Shown in pieces: positions 1 to 5,984 of a stretch of 6,996 nt of DNA; the first letter of the stretch is position 1; every line of letters starts with the position of its first letter. The notes beneath the pieces were generated by a model. The model saw only the letters and a program-made list of their open reading frames with translations. It had not been told where the DNA came from and did no database searches. The position numbers and the translations under genes were made by a program. This DNA comes from Bacillota bacterium (GTDB taxonomy: Bacteria; Bacillota; Clostridia; Christensenellales; SZUA-584), in assembly GCA_023396555.1 (NCBI GenBank), contig JAEWWC010000252.1, forward strand, positions 1 through 6,996. Direction: 5' to 3'.

Positions 1-1990
1 GCAGAGCCATAAGTTCATGACGCGCATATATGAGCGCCTCCACCGACGGCAGCTGCCCGTATGTTTGCTCAAAAGCTCTCAGCATTTGGGCGGTCTGGTC
101 GATGTCCAGCTCCGGAGACAGCGCTATTCGGCATGCGCCGCTACAAAAATATACCGACAGCGCGTCAGCGTTGAGAGCGCTTGCAGTGTAATCCAATACC
201 ACATCATTCTCAGCCGGATATGCGTATAATCCGCCGTGGTCCGTCACCAGCAGCCGCTCGCCCGCCAGCTGAACCGGCCTTTCGGCGAGGCGGTCGGTTT
301 TGAGACGCATGGAAAGACCTTCCAGTTTTCCGGACATATACAGTGCGGCATCCTCCGTGTATATGTCGCCTGTGACCAGTTCGCACAGCGCTTTCAGCTG
401 TCCGGCATTTCTGACCAGCACATGCAGCAATGGCTTTTCGGGCACTGAGTCCAGTCTCAGTGCGGGCGGCACATATGACGCGGTTTGCTGGTGTTTTATC
501 CGAGTCCGCAATTCCGTCAGACGCTCCACCGCCTCGCGACGCAGCGCGTTGACCGCACTTTTGGCAACAAAGGCATGCCCGTCGGTGTCCACGTCCAGCC
601 ACTCAAACTGATAGGGCGTTCCTCCCAGCTTGCCGGCGTTTTCACGAAGTTCCTCCTCCGTTGCCGCACGCGTCCGCCCTTCCGCGACAACATCGCCTGC
701 TGCCTCAGCTTTATTTCCGTTTGCGTCCCACATGATGAGCCGCAGCGGAGAACCGATCCGGGCTTCCAGTTTGCCCGTGACAGACACTTTTTTTTCCGGC
801 ATATCCGCTATCCGCTCAATCAGTTCGATATCGCTCGTTTTGACGACAGTATCGTTTGCTCTGGTATTGGCTTTACAGTCCAGCGTCACAACCTCGCCCG
901 GCTGCCCCCCGTTCACCAGCAAACCGTTCATATAGATGCGGTTGCAGAAAAAGCCTTCGTCGCTGTTCTCGAACTTGATGCCATCTCCCTGCCGGAGCGG
1001 CGCGATCAGCGCTACGCGTATGCCGTCCTGCCCTGCTGACACCACTTTGCCCAGCGGCACGCCGGCATGGTTGGGACGGCGGATGCTCATCAGTGCTTCG
1101 CCTTTGTCGTCCAGCAGATGGCCTTTGGTAAATCCACGGTTGAACAGCTTTTTTAAGTCTTCTATATCCTGCTGCTGCGTTTCAAGCTTTCGGCCTTCCC
1201 GCGCGTCTTTCAGCAGTCCGGCATATATCTTTGTCACCTGAGCAACGTATTCAGGCGATTTCATCCGGCCTTCAATTTTGAAGCAGCCTATGCCGGCATC
1301 CAGCAACTGCCTGACGTCCTCCAGCACCGCGATATCCTTGGGAGATAACAGATACCGGCCGTCGGTATCCACGCAATGCCCTTCTTCGTCCAGCAGCCTG
1401 TATCGCATCCGGCAGCTCTGGGCGCACTGCCCGCGGTTGCCACTGCGCCCCAGTGTGAGCGCGCTCATCAGGCACTGACCCGACGAGCCGATACACAGAG
1501 CGCCGTGCACGAACACTTCTTTTTCGATGGGGCTTCGAAGGCTTCTGATTTGCTCCAGCGTCATTTCACGCGCGAGTACGGCGCGCACCGCGCCCAGCGA
1601 CCGGACGTACTCCAACGCCGCATCGTTGTGGTTATGCATTTGTGTGGATGCATGTATCTCCATATTGGGCCACTGCTGGCGGATACGTGCCAGCATACCG
1701 GTATCCTGCATGATCAGAGCGTCCGCTCCCAGCTCGATGACTTGGGATACGTGCTCCAAAAAGTCCCCGATCTCATCCTGATAAATCAGCGTATTGACGG
1801 TGACATATACCTTAACGCCATATGTATGCGCATAGCCGATAGCCTGCGCCATCTCGACGTATGAGAAGTTGGCCGCAAATGCTCTTGCCCCGAAGCTGCG
1901 GCCTCCCAGATATACCGCGTCTGCGCCGGCTTTCACGGCCTGCTGTAAAGCGCTGAAGCTGCCCGCCGGAGAAAGGAGTTCCGTGTTCAT
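1..1990 (-). CDS. U32 family peptidase with DUF3656 region, RlhA-like (3' end outside window)
   Basis: The reading frame is open for 663 codons from the ATG at 1990 and leaves the window at base 1, so the C-terminus is missing. The N-terminus (LLSPAGS, then AGADAVYLGG) and the region to about residue 290 are the U32 barrel. The U32 signature is intact at residues 158-176: E158, F160, G163, C166, G171, C173, S176. With C189 and C193 it makes four clustered cysteines, which in U32 proteins such as RlhA and TrhP bind an Fe-S cluster. Residues of about 380-510 fit the DUF3656 insert. RlhA of E. coli (about 650 residues) hydroxylates a cytidine in 23S rRNA; Firmicute relatives of this length are often just called collagenase-like. 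A tRNA or rRNA hydroxylation role is therefore more likely than proteolysis, but this is inferred from the family. An in-frame TAA directly precedes the ATG, so this is the first possible start. AGGAG lies 15 bases upstream, further than ideal. Confidence 0.93.
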   Translation of the reverse strand, partial: MNTELLSPAGSFSALQQAVKAGADAVYLGGRSFGARAFAANFSYVEMAQAIGYAHTYGVKVYVTVNTLIYQDEIGDFLEHVSQVIELGADALIMQDTGMLARIRQQWPNMEIHASTQMHNHNDAALEYVRSLGAVRAVLAREMTLEQIRSLRSPIEKEVFVHGALCIGSSGQCLMSALTLGRSGNRGQCAQSCRMRYRLLDEEGHCVDTDGRYLLSPKDIAVLEDVRQLLDAGIGCFKIEGRMKSPEYVAQVTKIYAGLLKDAREGRKLETQQQDIEDLKKLFNRGFTKGHLLDDKGEALMSIRRPNHAGVPLGKVVSAGQDGIRVALIAPLRQGDGIKFENSDEGFFCNRIYMNGLLVNGGQPGEVVTLDCKANTRANDTVVKTSDIELIERIADMPEKKVSVTGKLEARIGSPLRLIMWDANGNKAEAAGDVVAEGRTRAATEEELRENAGKLGGTPYQFEWLDVDTDGHAFVAKSAVNALRREAVERLTELRTRIKHQQTASYVPPALRLDSVPEKPLLHVLVRNAGQLKALCELVTGDIYTEDAALYMSGKLEGLSMRLKTDRLAERPVQLAGERLLVTDHGGLYAYPAENDVVLDYTASALNADALSVYFCSGACRIALSPELDIDQTAQMLRAFEQTYGQLPSVEALIYARHELMAL

Positions 1991-2028
1991 TTACCCGATC
2001 ATTATCTCCTGTGCCATTATTCATGATC

Positions 2029-2037
2029 AGTATACCA
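2029..2037 (-). promoter_or_regulatory. Extended -10 promoter for the U32 gene
   Basis: On the minus strand TGGTATACT matches the extended -10 form TGnTATAAT, with TATACT at 2034-2029. No good -35 box stands 17 bases upstream, as extended -10 promoters allow. The site lies between the upstream small gene's terminator and the U32 start, so the U32 gene probably has its own transcript starting near 2022. Confidence 0.5.
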
Positions 2038-2058
2038 CACGCGCTGCCAATGGCATAC

Positions 2059-2087
2059 AAAAAAGGCCGGCAAGCATCCGACCTTTT
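2059..2087 (-). terminator. Intrinsic terminator after the YjzC-like gene
   Basis: Bases 2061-2070 pair with 2078-2087 around a 7-base loop (2071-2077), with one C-A mismatch. On the minus strand the stem is followed by TTTTTT (2064-2059). It lies 35 bases past the stop of the small gene and separates it from the U32 promoter. Confidence 0.75.
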
Positions 2088-2121
2088 CCCCGTAAGTGTG
2101 CACGGTCATCCAAAACATGCT

Positions 2122-2277
2122 CTATTCCTTTTCAAAATACTGGTTAGCTCCTGGCGTCGGCGGGAACGAATCCCCCTTGTTCAGCGTGATCCCGCTTCTG
2201 ACCACCTTACCCTGGTCGTTAATGATCTTATAATCACCGCCCTGGGGCGCCTTCTGACCGGATTTAAATCTCTGCAT
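2122..2277 (-). CDS. YjzC-like small protein (51 residues)
   Basis: This short gene begins at ATG 2277 and ends with TAG at 2124-2122. A strong ribosome site, AGGTGG at 2290-2285, sits 7 bases before the ATG. The N-terminus RFKSGQKAPQGGDYK and the later LNKGDSFPPTPG match the layout I know for the YjzC family of Bacillus and Clostridia: F-K-x-G-x-K-x-P-x-x-G-x-Y near the start, then K-G-x-x-F-P-P. The function of the family is not established; it is found mostly in spore-formers. The protein is hydrophilic, without a signal peptide or membrane segment, and is slightly shorter than the roughly 60 residues of YjzC. It is followed by its own terminator and preceded by an AT-rich spacer, so it appears to be a single-gene unit. 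The coding call is firm; the family call is from memory of the motif. Confidence 0.8.
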   Translation of the reverse strand: MQRFKSGQKAPQGGDYKIINDQGKVVRSGITLNKGDSFPPTPGANQYFEKE

Positions 2278-2568
2278 AAACAATCCACCTTTCACATGAG
2301 TTCTTACAAAGGTTAGTCTTTGCTTTGCGGCAAAAATTATGTGTGAAAAATATTATTAGGTGTTGTGACCTGTATTTCTAATTTCAAAAATCAGGTTAGC
2401 TAACTAATTGCGAAAATTGGCATTTTAAATATAAGTAATAATAGTTTATGCGCATACTCAGTTGCGTTATCAAATAATAAAAGGGTGAGGGCTTAGATAG
2501 AAGGCGATTATATTCTTTTTTAAATTACTGTGATTAGAAATATGTTGCTATTTTACTGAACAAAAGAA
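2278..2568. other. AT-rich intergenic spacer with inverted repeats, no gene seen
   Basis: I see no convincing reading frame here on either strand. The spacer holds a perfect 10-bp palindrome, GTTAGCTAAC (2395-2404), and a short repeat, AGGT/ACCT, around 2358-2371. On the minus strand CATAATTTT at 2341-2333 lies about 55 bases before the YjzC-like start and resembles the -10 of mother-cell sporulation promoters (CATAnnnT); its -35 is poor, so I do not call a promoter. On the plus strand TTGCGA followed by TATAAG near 2408-2435 could be a weak promoter leading to the hairpin at 2569-2606. Confidence 0.5.
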
Positions 2569-2606
2569 AAATCCGAACCCACATCGATTGCAAAGGGTTC
2601 GGATTT
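2569..2606 (-). terminator. Hairpin terminator after the nitroreductase/TetR operon (possibly bidirectional)
   Basis: Bases 2569-2580 and 2595-2606 form a perfect 12-bp stem (AAATCCGAACCC against GGGTTCGGATTT) with a 14-base loop. On the minus strand it runs into TTTTTCTTTTG, fitting termination of the TetR gene that ends at 2702. The plus-strand tail GTTTGCTTT is less T-rich, so it may also stop transcripts from the other side. Confidence 0.75.
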
Positions 2607-2701
2607 GTTTGCTTTACCAGAAGTTAGGTAATAAAAGATGCCGCTTTTTCACCAAAAGTCTATCAAGATTTGTCCAAGCTCTTATATACGAAATACAATA
2701 A

Positions 2702-3322
2702 TCAATCTCCAAGCGGCGAATCCCATACTTTTCTGAAGTATTCGATAAGTTCTACAGCCTTTTGTATCCCAAGTTTGAACATTTCCTCGCCTGTTAGCTC
2801 GCCGCAGAAGTATTTTGCCAATAACCTGTCGCCCATTGCATCAAGCGCGAGTTCCATAATTTCGAACGTTTGCGCCTGATGCGGCGTAAATTCGTGCTGT
2901 GCTACTTTCGGCCAGAAAGACAAATCACGCTTTATTTCCTTGCCATCGGTTTGAAATTCTTTCGGGAAAAAGCGTATTTCCTCCATGACCACACGATATA
3001 CCGCCGGATACACTGAAAAGAGTTCCAGTTTTTTCTTGCATAAGTCGAGCATGGTCTCGAACATGTCGCTTGTCTCTATGCTTTCATATACGAATGTCAC
3101 GACCCATTCGCGCAGTATACGGCAAAGCTGCAGAAAGAGTGTTTTCTTATCCTTGAAGTAGTAGTACATTAATCCGTTTGCTACGACCGCGCATTTGGCT
3201 ATCGAACGGGTTGACGCACCGCTGTAACCTTTTTCGGCGAACTCATGCAGAGCCGCCTCCAATATAGCCTGCTTTTTGGGGTCATTGCTGAATACGGGAC
3301 AATCCGCCTGACCGCTTATCAA
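2702..3322 (-). CDS. TetR-family transcriptional repressor
   Basis: A 206-residue protein from a proposed TTG start at 3322. The N-terminal TetR DNA-binding domain is clear at about residues 16-62: KKQAILEAALHEFAEKGYSG, then the helix-turn-helix ending in the usual LMYYYFKDKKTL. The rest is a helical ligand-binding domain with no recognisable ligand class. The start was chosen because GGAGG at 3335-3331 lies exactly 8 bases before this TTG, whereas the ATG at 3337 overlaps that ribosome site and has none of its own. The TTG overlaps the TGA of the nitroreductase gene as TTGA, so translation of the two is probably coupled. It most likely binds the two palindromes at 4191-4239 and represses its own operon; the effector would be a compound handled by the nitroreductase. 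The family is certain, the target inferred. Confidence 0.92.
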   Translation of the reverse strand: MISGQADCPVFSNDPKKQAILEAALHEFAEKGYSGASTRSIAKCAVVANGLMYYYFKDKKTLFLQLCRILREWVVTFVYESIETSDMFETMLDLCKKKLELFSVYPAVYRVVMEEIRFFPKEFQTDGKEIKRDLSFWPKVAQHEFTPHQAQTFEIMELALDAMGDRLLAKYFCGELTGEEMFKLGIQKAVELIEYFRKVWDSPLGD

Positions 3323-4167
3323 AGTGAAAACCTCCATATAACCCTGTCCCCGTCGAGTACCGGCTCAACTGCACAGGGGATGGCCTGCACTTGCAACCCC
3401 AGCCAGAAATGGCAGGCGCAAATGCCCACGTCCATATCGCAATGTTCCCATTTGAAATGCTTATAGCCCTTTGGCTTTGCGATTGTCAGCGTTTTACCGT
3501 CGCTGGAAACTTCAAAACGCCAGTGTTGACTGTTTCCACCGGAGGGCGCTTTGCGCGCAAAGTCCAGCGCGTATTGGATTTCATACGGTAACTTTTCGGG
3601 GTCCGCACCGTTCTCCATAAGCTCGGCAAGAGGTTTGCGCTTAAAGCTCATCATACTGCCTGCGATCCGGTCGGCAAGGCGCAGCCCTTTTTGTTCCCAA
3701 TAGCCGAGCGGGGTTATACAAATAGCGCGTATGCCTTCCACTTCGTCTTTGCTATAACCAAATGACGGTGTGGGATCGTTTGCATGCTTGCCTAAATGCG
3801 GCATTGCGCATTCGACCTCCGGCAAAATATAGTGGCCGAACCAACAGGTGTTAACCCCTAAACCTGTGGCGTACAACATAAAGAGTTCTCCGGCGAATCC
3901 AGTCTTGCCGATTGACACAAGGTCAGTCCTGGACATAAACGCTAAGCAGTCAGGCGGTGGGTTTTTCAGGTTGTTAGCCAGCGGACGTCCAACAGACTTG
4001 AAGAAGCGCAGCTCAAAGTCATGCTCAAAGGGCAGATCAATTGAAACTGCAAATGCTTTGAGCTTTTCCATAACCTCAGCTTCGACAGGAACATTCTGGT
4101 AGCTCCGGCACGAATGGCGAGTATTTACAGCAGTTTCCCAAAATTGTTTATTTTGAGTAAAATCCAT
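3319..4167 (-). CDS. Nitroreductase family protein (TM1586-like, FMN-dependent)
   Basis: A 282-residue protein that fits the TM1586-type nitroreductases, a single-chain form with two related halves. The first half has the FMN-contact region RHSCRSY (residues 17-23) and an internal segment GELFMLYATGLGVNTCWFGH (93-112), typical of the family. The second half begins around residue 195 with ALDFARKAPSGGNSQHWRF, the repeated flavin-site pattern. Such enzymes use NAD(P)H to reduce nitro-aromatic, quinone or similar compounds; the real substrate cannot be read from the sequence. The start at ATG 4167 has AGGAG (4180-4176) 8 bases upstream. A longer frame beginning at 4239 would lie inside the promoter and operators and is rejected. 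It is the first gene of an operon with the TetR regulator, whose TTG start overlaps its stop. There is no signal peptide, so it should be cytosolic. Confidence 0.9.
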   Translation of the reverse strand: MDFTQNKQFWETAVNTRHSCRSYQNVPVEAEVMEKLKAFAVSIDLPFEHDFELRFFKSVGRPLANNLKNPPPDCLAFMSRTDLVSIGKTGFAGELFMLYATGLGVNTCWFGHYILPEVECAMPHLGKHANDPTPSFGYSKDEVEGIRAICITPLGYWEQKGLRLADRIAGSMMSFKRKPLAELMENGADPEKLPYEIQYALDFARKAPSGGNSQHWRFEVSSDGKTLTIAKPKGYKHFKWEHCDMDVGICACHFWLGLQVQAIPCAVEPVLDGDRVIWRFSL

Positions 4168-4190
4168 AATATCAGCTCCTACATATATTT

Positions 4191-4206
4191 TTGAGCGAGT
4201 GCTCAA
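4191..4206. promoter_or_regulatory. Operator 1 of the nitroreductase/TetR operon
   Basis: A perfect palindrome with 6-bp arms: TTGAGC, GAGT, GCTCAA. It lies just downstream of the -10 box, over the expected transcription start, and 14 of its 16 bases match operator 2. It is the probable binding site of the TetR protein encoded by the second gene. Confidence 0.8.
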
Positions 4207-4210
4207 ACAC

Positions 4211-4239
4211 ATTGTGACATATTTTGAGCAAGTGTTCAA
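4211..4239 (-). promoter_or_regulatory. Promoter of the nitroreductase/TetR operon
   Basis: On the minus strand the -35 box is TTGAAC (4239-4234) and the -10 box is CACAAT (4216-4211), with exactly 17 bases between. The -35 lies inside operator 2, and operator 1 begins a few bases past the -10. Repressor on either site should block RNA polymerase. Confidence 0.65.
4224..4239. promoter_or_regulatory. Operator 2 of the nitroreductase/TetR operon
   Basis: TTGAGCAAGTGTTCAA repeats operator 1 with two changes and overlaps the -35 box. The two sites start 33 bp apart, about three helical turns, which would put two repressor dimers on the same face of the DNA. Confidence 0.8.
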
Positions 4240-4308
4240 GAGTGATTAAAAAAAATTTTAAACATGTAGACATCGTCAATAAAAGTCAGTTTTGAAAAGT
4301 ATTTTATT

Positions 4309-4346
4309 AAAAAAAGCAGCCCATAGGTTCAAATCCTACGGGCTGC
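4309..4346 (-). terminator. Intrinsic terminator of tRNA-Ser, shaped like a tRNA minihelix
   Basis: Bases 4316-4327 pair with 4335-4346 as 12 bp with one A-C mismatch, around the loop TTCAAAT (4328-4334). On the minus strand TTTTTTT (4315-4309) follows at once, as for a strong terminator placed 8 bases past the tRNA CCA end. The stem divides as 7 bp plus 5 bp with a 7-base T-loop-like loop, the dimensions of an acceptor/T-arm minihelix. The tRNA-like reading is on the plus strand. Confidence 0.85.
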
Positions 4347-4354
4347 TCAATTAT

Positions 4355-4445
4355 TGGCGGAGAGAGAGGGATTCGAACCCTCGGTACGCTTCCACGCACA
4401 CACGATTTCCAGTCGTGCGCCTTAGACCAGCTCAGCCATCTCTCC
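4355..4445 (-). tRNA. tRNA-Ser (anticodon GGA)
   Basis: On the minus strand the 91-base gene begins GGAGAGATGGCTGAG. Its 7-bp acceptor stem GGAGAGA/TCTCTCC is closed by discriminator G (4358) and an encoded CCA (4357-4355). The anticodon arm CACGA-CTGGAAA-TCGTG gives anticodon GGA, which reads UCC and UCU. A long variable arm, required for serine tRNAs, precedes the T arm GAGGG-TTCGAAT-CCCTC. All arms pair well and no base looks damaged. The gene has its own promoter upstream and its own terminator downstream, so it is a single-tRNA transcription unit. Confidence 0.97.
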
Positions 4446-4474
4446 ACAGTCTGCTGTTTTGTCGCGCGAACGCT

Positions 4475-4503
4475 ATTTTATCATACGATGGAGAAAATCA
4501 CAA
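4475..4503 (-). promoter_or_regulatory. Promoter of tRNA-Ser
   Basis: On the minus strand TTGTGA (4503-4498) and TAAAAT (4480-4475) are 17 bases apart. The -10 matches five of six consensus bases and the -35 four of six. Transcription would start about 20 bases before the tRNA 5' end. Confidence 0.65.
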
Positions 4504-4563
4504 CACCTAATTTGCAGAAAGCGCATGATTAATTTATCTAGTAATATTTCCTATTAATCTAAA

Positions 4564-4812
4564 CGAACGCTTAGTTTTAAGTTGCTGAATCAGCCCCACA
4601 GCGATACCAGCCAGCACACACGCCACCGCTTACAAGTATCGCCACTGCAGGTACTGGGCAGCAGGAATATCGTTTCGGCGCTTTCACCCGCCGTCAGAAG
4701 CGACGGCAGCAGCAGGCTCACCAGTATTCGCGCCAATCACGGATAACATCAGGGACTCCAGCATGAACAGCGTCCCGATGTCCCATGATATGGCGTATGT
4801 CCTCGTGCTTGT
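4564..4812 (-). pseudogene. Possible decayed FtsX/MacB-type permease C-terminus
   Basis: Between cwlD and the tRNA promoter no intact gene is seen, but three minus-strand frames in succession give hydrophobic, protein-like segments. The first is DIGTLFMLESLMLSVIGA (from 4782), like the 'FLLEALLLSLIGG' segment before the last membrane helices of FtsX-type ABC permeases. The second is ARILVSLLLPSLLTAGESA. The third and a further shifted frame give VPAVAILVSGGV and AGIAVGLIQQLKTKR, like the final helix and its basic tail. Joining them needs at least two or three frameshifts, so this would be an inactive remnant. A perfect 6-bp hairpin with no T tract lies at 4690-4707 inside it. The resemblance is to a low-complexity membrane pattern, so it is tentative. 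Confidence 0.35.
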
Positions 4813-4816
4813 CCCA

Positions 4817-5662
4817 TCATTCTTCAGAAAGAAATTCCACTGCGCCATCGCATATCGCTTTGGCAATATTGCTCTGATAATCCGGCTCCTGCAGGCTGCG
4901 TTCCTCATCCTCGTTGCTTAAATAGCCGCACTCCACCAGCACACACGGCTGGTTGCCGCTCTTCAATATAAACAGGTTTTCAGAACGTGCCGATCCATCC
5001 GCATCCAGCGCTGAGTTTAAACAAACCTGCACTGATTCCGCCAGTGTCTTTCCTCTGTCCGAACCGGGCATGAACAGCACCAGCGGGCCGTTCACGGACG
5101 GATCATCCGTGTAATTATTCATATGGATGCTGATGACGATATCCGAACCGCTCTGTTCGATGATGCGCCGGCGCTCCGCCATATCGTCATCCTTATCCGA
5201 CGCCAGCGCATCCTCATCTTCTCGTGTCATGATCACCTGCGCGCCCTCATCCTCCAGCGCCGTCTTCAGGTGTTGCGCGACGGCAAGATTTATATCATCC
5301 TCATGCGCGCCGGAAACGCCAATCGCGCCCGGGTCAAAGCCGCCGTGCCCGGCGTCTACAACGATCACGCGTCCTGACAGCGCGCCCATCTGCCCTGTGT
5401 CTGGCGTCTGAACTGCCACCACGTTTGTCACGGTTGGCTTCTCGGGCGCTGCTGTAAACGTGGCCACTGGAAGCTGATTGCCCTGTGTCGCTGGCATATT
5501 TCCGTCTACGGATGCGACCTCCACATCCGACGCGTTCTTCAGCGCCATTATGGCCACTACAGCCACCGCCGCAATAAACATCAGCATCGTAAGCGTTGCA
5601 GCCAGTTTCTTACCATTCAGCCGATAGCGGCGTCTTGGTCCATTTGTCTCCGGATAGTTCAT
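4817..5662 (-). CDS. cwlD: N-acetylmuramoyl-L-alanine amidase, CwlD-like (Amidase_3)
   Basis: A 281-residue protein with a short basic N-terminus, one membrane segment at about residues 20-41 (signal anchor), a linker rich in T, P and A to about residue 95, and an Amidase_3 domain from 98 to the end. The zinc ligands H106 (VVDAGHGGFDPG), E121 and H180 (SIHMNNY) and the catalytic E244 (VLVECGYLSN) are all present. The enzyme cuts the bond between N-acetylmuramate and L-alanine; CwlD does this on the outer face of the spore inner membrane in making muramic lactam of the cortex. The length and the lack of a cell-wall-binding domain suit CwlD, though a vegetative amidase cannot be excluded. ATG 5662 is preferred, with GGGGG five bases upstream; a TTG at 5674 would add four residues. 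It lies downstream of blaI and a broken sensor gene on the same strand. Confidence 0.88.
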   Translation of the reverse strand: MNYPETNGPRRRYRLNGKKLAATLTMLMFIAAVAVVAIMALKNASDVEVASVDGNMPATQGNQLPVATFTAAPEKPTVTNVVAVQTPDTGQMGALSGRVIVVDAGHGGFDPGAIGVSGAHEDDINLAVAQHLKTALEDEGAQVIMTREDEDALASDKDDDMAERRRIIEQSGSDIVISIHMNNYTDDPSVNGPLVLFMPGSDRGKTLAESVQVCLNSALDADGSARSENLFILKSGNQPCVLVECGYLSNEDEERSLQEPDYQSNIAKAICDGAVEFLSEE

Positions 5663-5890
5663 ATGTACCCCCAAACAAGAATGATTCCACCACCATCCTT
5701 TTGAAGCGGTATGCTCCAGCGCTGCTGCTTCTTTTTTCCATGGTAAGCTAATCCTTGCTAAATATTAACATGTCTTTCGGGGCTGGTTTGAGCTCCAGCC
5801 CAGCGTCTTATTATTGTAACATCCTCCCAAGCACCAAGTAATCATCGGGTTGTAATCAAAATGTAAAATCAGGTTGCTTACCGCCTGGAA
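5663..5890. other. Leader region of cwlD with a hairpin and a small out-of-frame ORF
   Basis: The 228 bases between the truncated sensor and cwlD hold no clear terminator. On the minus strand, after a promoter-like site at 5821-5813, GGGCTGG/CCAGCCC forms a perfect 7-bp stem (5780-5786 with 5795-5801) with an 8-base loop and no T tract. A 43-codon frame from ATG 5741, with AAGGA ten bases upstream, runs out of frame over the cwlD start and stops at 5610. It resembles nothing I know. Confidence 0.4.
5813..5821 (-). promoter_or_regulatory. Possible extended -10 promoter for cwlD
   Basis: On the minus strand TGTTACAAT fits TGnTATAAT with one change. The -35 region is poor. If used, it gives a leader of about 145 bases that starts with the hairpin at 5780-5801. 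Sporulation sigma factors normally drive cwlD, and I see no clear match to their sites. Confidence 0.35.
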
Positions 5891-5983
5891 TCACGGTGCG
5901 TTGATAGCACTGATAGTCAGCTCAGCGCAGATAAATAATGGCGTATATACGGATATCTCCAGCAATATGCTCATCACATTCAT
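5891..5983 (-). pseudogene. Truncated BlaR1/MecR1-type (M56) sensor, N-terminal 30 residues only
   Basis: One base after the blaI stop, an ATG at 5983 with AGGAG just upstream starts a frame that ends at TGA 5893-5891. Its peptide begins MNVMSILLEISVYTPLFICA, which is how M56-family antirepressors usually begin: the first membrane helix, often written MxxILLxISIYxxxLF. BlaR1-type proteins run to several hundred residues with a zinc protease and, often, a ligand-binding domain; none of that is here. The tight spacing and intact ribosome site show it was the second gene of a blaI-blaR1 operon. What follows the stop has no continuing M56 frame in the next 200 bases, so the rest was deleted rather than interrupted by one stop. 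A genuine 30-residue membrane peptide is possible but less likely. Confidence 0.65.
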
Positions 5984-5984
5984 G

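Noticed and set aside
17..1864. Many plus-strand and other-frame reading frames across the left 2 kb
   Set aside because: They overlap the continuous 663-codon minus-strand frame, which carries the intact U32 signature; they have no domain motifs and are shadows of it.
4168..4239. Longer nitroreductase start at 4239
   Set aside because: These bases hold the promoter and both operators, and the ATG at 4167 has a well-placed AGGAG.
4320..4350. A CRISPR or second tRNA gene at the 4316-4346 hairpin
   Set aside because: There is only one hairpin with no D or anticodon arms and no repeated unit; the T tract marks it as a terminator.
2569..4380. Possible attachment-site repeat: CGAACCC in the 2569 hairpin and in the tRNA T arm
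   Set aside because: Only seven bases match exactly and no integrase is present; this is within chance.
4684..4908. 74-residue frame overlapping the end of cwlD
   Set aside because: Its first half is the antisense-free shift of the amidase gene; only the part past 4816 shows any protein-like character, and that is reported as a possible remnant.
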